Below the pieces are notes generated by a model. The model was given only the letters and a program-made list of their open reading frames with translations. It did not search any database and had not been told where the DNA came from. This document shows, one piece after another, positions 58,388 through 64,000 of a DNA stretch of 64,000 nucleotides; position 1 is the first letter of the stretch; the number at the start of each line of letters is the position of its first letter. The stretch covers positions 131,023,282 through 131,087,281 of the forward strand of contig CP136062.1 in assembly GCA_032622095.1 (NCBI GenBank), read 5' to 3'. The stretch is from Siphonodentalium dalli. Lineage: Eukaryota; Mollusca; Scaphopoda; Gadilida; Siphonodentaliidae. A program made the position numbers and the translations under genes.

Positions 58388-58666
58388 TCAGCTTGGTGCC
58401 ACTTTATTCGTGGAATTTTGTTTTAGAATTCCAGCAATTTTCTTGCCTTTGACATACTGATTTATCATTTTCGATTCGTCCTCAATGATATGTACTTTAG
58501 GCTTCGCGACTTCACGAGCTTTGGGTTCGAAAAATAGATCCATATTAATATCTTCACGAATTGTACTGTCGGACTGAACAGATTCCAATCCAGAGTCTGA
58601 TTCGGCTGTTTCCATAGCTGTCTTCGATTCGTCTTTGCCGTTCAAGAAATAACTCGGAGGTACATT
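58388..58666 (-). CDS. Probable terminal coding exon, unidentified acidic protein with DSGLES
   Basis: Read on the - strand, the acceptor CTTCTCTGTTTCAG ends at 58,667 and the frame then stays open for 92 codons to TGA at 58,388. It begins NVPPSYFLNGKDESK and continues TAESDSGLESVQSDS, INMDLFFEPKAREVAKPK and KGKKIAGILKQN, ending KVAPS. The composition (Ser, Glu, Asp and Lys rich) is that of a disordered tail, and no ATG is needed inside the exon. DSGLES fits the beta-TrCP phosphodegron pattern DSGxxS, as in IkappaB; that is a motif match, not a family assignment. A possible AATAAA on the - strand lies near 58,014-58,019. The upstream exons were not found between 58,668 and 64,000, where transposons dominate. 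I do not recognise the protein. Confidence 0.6.
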   Translation of the reverse strand, partial: NVPPSYFLNGKDESKTAMETAESDSGLESVQSDSTIREDINMDLFFEPKAREVAKPKVHIIEDESKMINQYVKGKKIAGILKQNSTNKVAPS

Positions 58667-58847
58667 CTGAAACAGAGAAGCAAATTGTAAAATACAAGAT
58701 TTTATAGCAATAACACCTCAGTGGGCACCTGCAAACATATAGCATATAATATAAAACATATATGTACAATAATAGCATGAATTAAACAAAACCCCGACTC
58801 AGTCAAAATTTATATTCTGTATACTCACTCATATATATAAGTTGGGG

Positions 58848-59365
58848 ACATGACAATCTGCGAGATGGGATGGAATATGGAATAGAATGACAATCTGCGG
58901 AACAGAATTTGAAATTGCGTGGAACGGCCGATATCTCGAGGAATACAACACATATAGGGATCATATTGGCGTCTAACGACATCAATGTTTCGAATTTAGA
59001 TTTCTCGATGAATACACTGGCAAACAGCAAGTCACCACTTCCCTCGAATTAATAGATTGCTGTTGTGCAATAAATGATAAACTTCATTTTAATACCAAGT
59101 CTGTACTTGTGGGCATAGCGTTATTGCTGTAAAAATACATTCTACAGATGTTCCACGGCCTTGATTTTGACAATATTATGTTAGGTCAGTCGTCGACCGA
59201 ATAATGAAACTTCCGGTGTCCGGCCAGTGGCGAGGTTAATATGTGTGGCTGGGGCGAAAATCGGCCTTTCGTTAGACACCAAAAGAAGCCCCCCCTGCGT
59301 GCTGTATTCCTCGAGATATCGGCCGTTCCAAGCAATGTCAAATTCTGTTCCGCACTGTTGACGGA
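58848..59365. mobile_element. GGCCGATATCTCGAGGAATAC family, two inverted copies
   Basis: 58,848-58,985 and 59,145-59,365 are inverted relative to one another (CTGCGGAACAGAATTTGAAA against AATGTCAAATTCTGTTCCGC). Both match 32,925-33,195. The spacer 58,986-59,144 is unrelated. Confidence 0.7.
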
Positions 59366-59536
59366 CGCAAACACGTACGGACGGACTAATGGAGGATTCA
59401 AAACGAGCAATGCTGACATCATGTATATTTTCGTAATTAAATCTAACATTTTTTAAAAGTGTTTTGTCAGTTACAATTCATCCTGGCTTTAACTAAATGA
59501 ATATGGACAGAATGCATTATCCATAACCGACAAATG

Positions 59537-60605
59537 TCACAAATGAAAGTGTCAAAGACACTGTAGTTCAACTTGGGAAGGAGTTAATATTTTGCCGAGC
59601 AATGAATAGAATGATAAAGAAGAAGGAAAGTAAAGTAGAGGTCACCTCGAAAATCCATATGACGTTTGGTGATGATCGGATGGGGGATATGGTCTGTATG
59701 GTGCGCCAAAGGATTTAGTCAAACAAAGAGTAAATTCCAAGATGGACGCTGGCGGCCATGTTTTTCAACAAATTTCGGTCAAAATAGGAGGCTCCCATCT
59801 AGAGGTCATCCCGAATATCCAATGAAGTGGTCATCAGATGAGGTCTGTGGGCTGTGAACAAGGATTTAGTCATGCAAAGAGGAAAATCCAAGATGGCTGC
59901 CCGCGGCCATGTTTTTCGTCGAAAACTGTTAAAATTTGATAGCTCCCGTCTAGAGGTCATTCTAAACATGCCTGTAAATTTTCAAATTAATTATCCAATA
60001 AATGCGGGCTGCGGGGTGTGCTGATAGATTCAAATTTGAAATCCAAGATGGCTGCTGGCGGACATGGTTTTTAACAAATTTCGGTCAAAATAGGAGGCTC
60101 CCATCTAGAGGTGATCCGTATCCATCTAGAGAAGATCCGTATGATGTTTGGTGAAGTCGGTGAGAGATGTGGCATGTATAGGGTGTGCGGAAGGATTTAG
60201 TCATACAACGAGTAAATTAAAAGATGGCTGCTGGCGGCCATATTTTTAAACAAACTTCGATCAAATATGAGACTCCCATCTAGAGGTCACCTTGAAGATC
60301 TAAATGATGTTTGGTGATGTTCGGATGAGGAGTGTGGTCTGCAGGGTGTGCCGACGGATTTAGTCATGCAAAGATTAAAATCCAATATGGCTGCCGGCGG
60401 CCATGATTTTCATCAAAAATCGTTCAAATTCGACAGCTCCCATCTATAGGTCACCCAAGAGCTACATATGGATTTTGGTGAAGATTGGATAAGGGATGCG
60501 ACCTGTAGAGCGTGGCGAAGGAAATTGTTGACGCACGCACGCACACACGGACGACGGACGCCAACCCATGGCAATAGCTCAAACTTTACGTTGTAAAGTT
60601 GAGGT
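59537..60605 (-). repeat. TTAGCTCAACTT repeat, reversed, five units
   Basis: AAATGAAAGTGTCAAAGACA at the left; CACACACGGACGACGGACG, GGCAATAGCTCAAACTTTAC and TTGTAAAGTTGAG at the right. Internal units of about 165 bp with AAAATCCAAGATGGCTGCC. Confidence 0.8.
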
Positions 60606-60719
60606 AACATGAGTGATTTCCTCTCATTATGTGCACTAGATGGCAGTGTTCAATCCTGCCTTCCAGTTTGCACCAGTCTTAGTAAACCGAGACAGAGTGA
60701 TCACTCTAATTGACTATCC

Positions 60720-61125
60720 TAATTATGCTGTTACAGATTGTATTTGTCTCTCTACGGTATACTATTATTAACTTGTTAGAAATAGATATAAATGAGGACA
60801 TAATTAAGATCGATAAGTGGACACGCAAATGGCTTGTAAATTTCAATCCGAATAAAAACAAAGTAAAATGTTGTTCTCACTGACTCCCAGCAATGTGTTC
60901 TTAAATATCAGTTTTCAAAACAAAATAGTGGACTTTATTGATTCTCATAAACAACTCCGTCTTGAAATTCAAAGCAATTTAATCTGGAAACGCCCATTGA
61001 GCGTATCGCCACCCCCCCCCCCCCCCCGGGTTGTCAATCCTCAGAAAATATAAATATAAGCTTGATAAACTAAACAGTGCCTATATTCTACAAATAATTG
61101 ATTATACTGATGGTATAAGGTCTCC
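60720..61125 (+). pseudogene. LINE reverse-transcriptase fragment
   Basis: Frames read EDIIKIDKWTRKWLVNFNPN (the segment after the catalytic box in CR1- and Jockey-like RTs), then after a frame change MLFSLTPSN, FQNKIVDFIDSHKQLRLEIQ and LRKYKYKLDKLNSAYI. A mutated catalytic region may be YAVTDCICLS just upstream. A run of 16 C (61,012-61,027) interrupts it. Clearly dead and short. Confidence 0.7.
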
Positions 61126-61689
61126 TATATAATATGTATTTTTTCGACCAAAAACGTGCTTGGGGGAGGGGCAGCTAAAATCCAGTATCTCGCAAACCGT
61201 TCAAAATTCTGTTAACTTCTTTCTTCATATGGTTGTCAGATAACTACTACACCATTTGAATTAAATATTTCAGCATTATTGCAATGTCCGTTTGAATGAT
61301 AATGTTTGAAAAAAATTATTTTTGCGAAAAAGAGCGATTTTTCAGCAAAAAATAAATGTTTCGGCTCCAAATGGAAGTAAAATCTAAATTAACCAACACT
61401 TTTTGCATATCATGTAGAGATATGGGGTGATGTAGACATTTTAACGCCAACAATGTTGGCAAATAATTTAGGACATAACCGCAGGGCATGCACGCTTTAC
61501 CAAAATCGTTCATTTCTGGAAAAATTCACTGGACAGGTGGGTATCGTTCATCGTCGATTTGACAACAGCCACCACCAATTCCGTTATTTTTCACTATCAT
61601 TTTCGTCAAGAATATATATTTCTGCTTCAAAAAATGTTGGTTTCAACTTGTTCTACCGTGGGTAGGGGTACCCGACCACTTTTGGCCGC
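61126..61689. other. No recognised feature
   Basis: Spacer between a LINE fragment and the inverted-repeat element. Confidence 0.4.
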
Positions 61690-62632
61690 TTCACTATCGT
61701 CATTCATATATTTTCATTCAATGCAATGACTCTCGATGGGGAATTCATTTTCGTTCGTTTATCGCCGATAATTGCGTCCCGAATCTGATGTTAATATTTA
61801 CAATTGAGCGTAGTTCAGATGATGTTTTCTATGGAGTATACTTATGGTCGATTTCTTTTCAATTTTCGGCGATGTTAGTAAAATGCTACATTCCCCATGT
61901 TGGCATAGCGGCTGATTAATAACTTGTAACTTCCACGCACCCGAATAAGTCCATAATATGTCTATAAACCCATCTTAATTACCTGACGCCCTAAACTCTC
62001 GTTATATATATCTGCGATGTCCGTATATTTCCGTTGGAACACTTCAAGGTGTAGAAATTAGAAAATAAATAGATTTAACAAAAATAAATCTAATAGCTCT
62101 GAGATTTGGTGGGGGAAGAAATAGTAATTTAGGGGTGTTAAATTGGACAGGGTATATCTTTAAACATTCATGCAAAAAAAAAAAAACCCACCAAAACGGA
62201 CCTTTTCAGGGCCACCAAATTTATATCTATGTGGCATCAAAGTTAAATGGACTTTCTATTGATTTCCTGGCGCTATCCAGCCTATTATTCTACACACCAA
62301 CACATGCAAGGCATTAGGTTAGATAAAATATTTTACATTTACTTATATATCATGCAATTAAAGATATATTATGGACTTGTTCAGGTGTGTAGAACTGACA
62401 AGTCAGTACCCAGGCGCTATGCCAACTTTGGGAATGTAGCATTATACTAACATCGCCGAAAAACTCAAAGAAATCGGCCATACCACTCCACAGAAATCAT
62501 CGTCTGAAATACGATTAATTGTAAATATTTACATCTCGATTCGGGACGCAACAATCGGCGATAAACTAACGCAAATGATTTCGCCATCAAGAGTCATTGC
62601 ATTTCATTAATATATAAGAATGACGATGTGTG
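61690..62632. mobile_element. 943-bp inverted-repeat element
   Basis: Outer arms of about 220 bp pair: CACTATCGTCATTC, ATGCAATGACTCT, TTATCGCCGATAATTG, TTTTCGGCGATGTTAGTA and CATGTTGGCATAGCG with their complements at the right. The pairing continues weakly to AAGTCCATAATAT. The middle is unpaired and non-coding. Confidence 0.75.
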
Positions 62633-63479
62633 CTATAAATTTTGATTAATATTCGTAAAAATAACTACCTTGAGCAAGATTTTCTCCATTTCTGTTTGAT
62701 TACCCAACCGGAGTGTTTCATATCACTCATCATGCGAATGCATGTGGTTACCAAGGAGGGAAACTGTGTTACAGTTAGTACATAAAGTCGAAAATGTGGG
62801 GCCATTGTCGACTGGCTAATTGTCATACGGGGTTCAATAAACACGAGTAAAACCATGCTTGGTCATGCATGGGACATATTGATCACAACTTAAAACGAGC
62901 CATAACACATTTACACTGCAGTGAAATATCGCGTTTGTCAAGAAGATAGTCTCTCTCAGTGCAAGTCTACCATCGAAAATATCGACAAAGTATGAAGACC
63001 TTGGCATATATTCTTATGTCTCCACTACGCACCAGAATTCTCTCGCTTAACAATGGGACTCAAACACCCTCATGTCCAGTGATCGATCATCTTTGTGCTT
63101 TTCTTTTTACAGCAACACTTCAGTATCTTGTTATTTGTTGTTTTGTATACCTAACTTACCATTGGGAGTTAGGGGGAACTCTTGACGTAGACATATTCGA
63201 CCCCAATTATCCCGTAAGCAGGATGCTGAGACGACAGCATCCACAGTATAATCAATAACTATTCAGTTAACTATTGGGGAAAAATCCACCTATTATCTTA
63301 AAAGGGTGCTTCTGTTAGTACACACGGAATTAATATAATATAATTACCAATAAAATATAACACAACTAGTTAAAACATGCTCCCTTCGGAAACTATATAA
63401 GGTCTTTAGAAACGTTAGCAGAATATAAAGGAAACATTAAAACTGGTCGTTCAAAGATTACTAAATTTTATTACCATAA
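62633..63479. other. No firm gene
   Basis: An open frame of 99 codons at 62,959-63,258 includes a hydrophobic run and an acceptor-like CTTTTCTTTTTACAG ending at 63,112. I found no family match, so it stays uncalled. No repeat recognised. Confidence 0.35.
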
Positions 63480-63690
63480 TTATTCTGGCAAAGCACAAGT
63501 CTATCAGAAAATTAGATCCGGATGCGGTAACAGAGACCTTGTCACAAATCACCCAAAAAGAGCCCCTGATGTGACCATGTGGTGCCTTTGAAATTGAATC
63601 TGCATATCATTTTCTCTTGAAATGTCTATTATATTCTCAAGCTAGCAAGAACTGAATGTTAGCTGATCTGCATTCAATTAGAATATAAAC
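63480..63690 (+). pseudogene. LINE C-terminal zinc-knuckle fragment
   Basis: CGAFEIESAYHFLLKCLLYS near 63,580 has the end of the knuckle (C ... H-x4-C) and the HFLLKCPLYS signature of non-LTR elements. Upstream KIRSGCGNRDL in another frame fits the region before the knuckle. Short and frame-broken. Confidence 0.65.
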
Positions 63691-64000
63691 TGATGTACTA
63701 ATGTATAGGTCGCGCGAACTCCCTGGTGATTTGAACTTAAATTTTTCGAACGACGTAGTACAGAAGTTCGTTATCCATACTGGGCGTTTCTAACTAACTG
63801 GTAAAGTGGTTGACGCCGAATCACGCATAGTAATAAATTATATGTAAAGACACGTCTTAAATAATAGTTACTGCATGAACGTGTTTTTTAGCCCAACCGC
63901 CTCGCCCTTCACACATGAATAATTAATATGATACATATACGCATTTGTCACTTATTAAATACATATTAAGTATATTAATTTAACAGCTCCTTAATGAAAT

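Noticed and set aside
62959-63258. 99-codon frame with hydrophobic stretch and acceptor-like CTTTTCTTTTTACAG
   Set aside because: No recognised family and no partner exon; left unannotated.

Overview
This is a window of animal nuclear DNA. It is AT-rich, gene-poor and dominated by transposable elements, with spliced eukaryotic genes. The only family I can name firmly is DPM1, the catalytic subunit of dolichol-phosphate mannose synthase: its last three coding exons lie on the + strand at 902-970, 2810-2924 and 7651-7755. Three dispersed repeat types suggest a mollusc, probably a bivalve or gastropod: AGCTCACCTGAGACGAAG repeats followed by GTCCGTCC runs; TTAGCTCAACTT repeats with repeated AAGATGGCTGC/GGCCATC segments; and GGGGACTATAGAAACGG repeats. 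That assignment is an inference, not a proof.

Layout. 1-7.8 kb: 3' end of DPM1, whose introns hold piggyBac-like, hAT-like and other short inverted-repeat elements. 7.9-26.1 kb: a hAT-like element with an 8-bp target duplication, then a patchwork of the mollusc-type repeats and a 1.75-kb foldback element (14.69-16.44 kb). 26.6-28.8 kb: a diverged 21-bp minisatellite that flips orientation halfway. 30.6-31.4 kb: a possible small gene (TATA box, 117-codon frame, AATAAA). 31.5-37.4 kb: microsatellite, AT minisatellite, a foldback element, and two LINE reverse-transcriptase copies end to end. 37.7-42.2 kb: TTTAAAG-ended elements, a tRNA-like sequence and more short elements. 42.62-44.52 kb: exactly 76 units of a 25-bp satellite. 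45.1-50.7 kb: inverted-repeat elements, then a 4.26-kb palindromic transposon carrying two opposed, broken copies of a CXC-domain protein gene. 51-57.2 kb: further repeats, a hAT-like element with 16-bp perfect ends, and a piggyBac-like element with twin hairpins. 57.4-64 kb: a TTAAAG-flanked element, a probable terminal exon on the - strand (58,388-58,666), more repeats and two LINE fragments.

Only DPM1, the 58.4-kb exon and possibly the 30.98-kb frame look like host coding sequence. All other protein-like sequence is transposon-derived and broken. The strongest candidates for something undescribed are the palindromic CXC-protein transposon, the flipped 21-bp minisatellite with its higher-order repeat, and the variant pattern of the 25-bp array. 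No search could be run, so family names other than DPM1 and the reverse transcriptases rest on motifs and ends read by eye.
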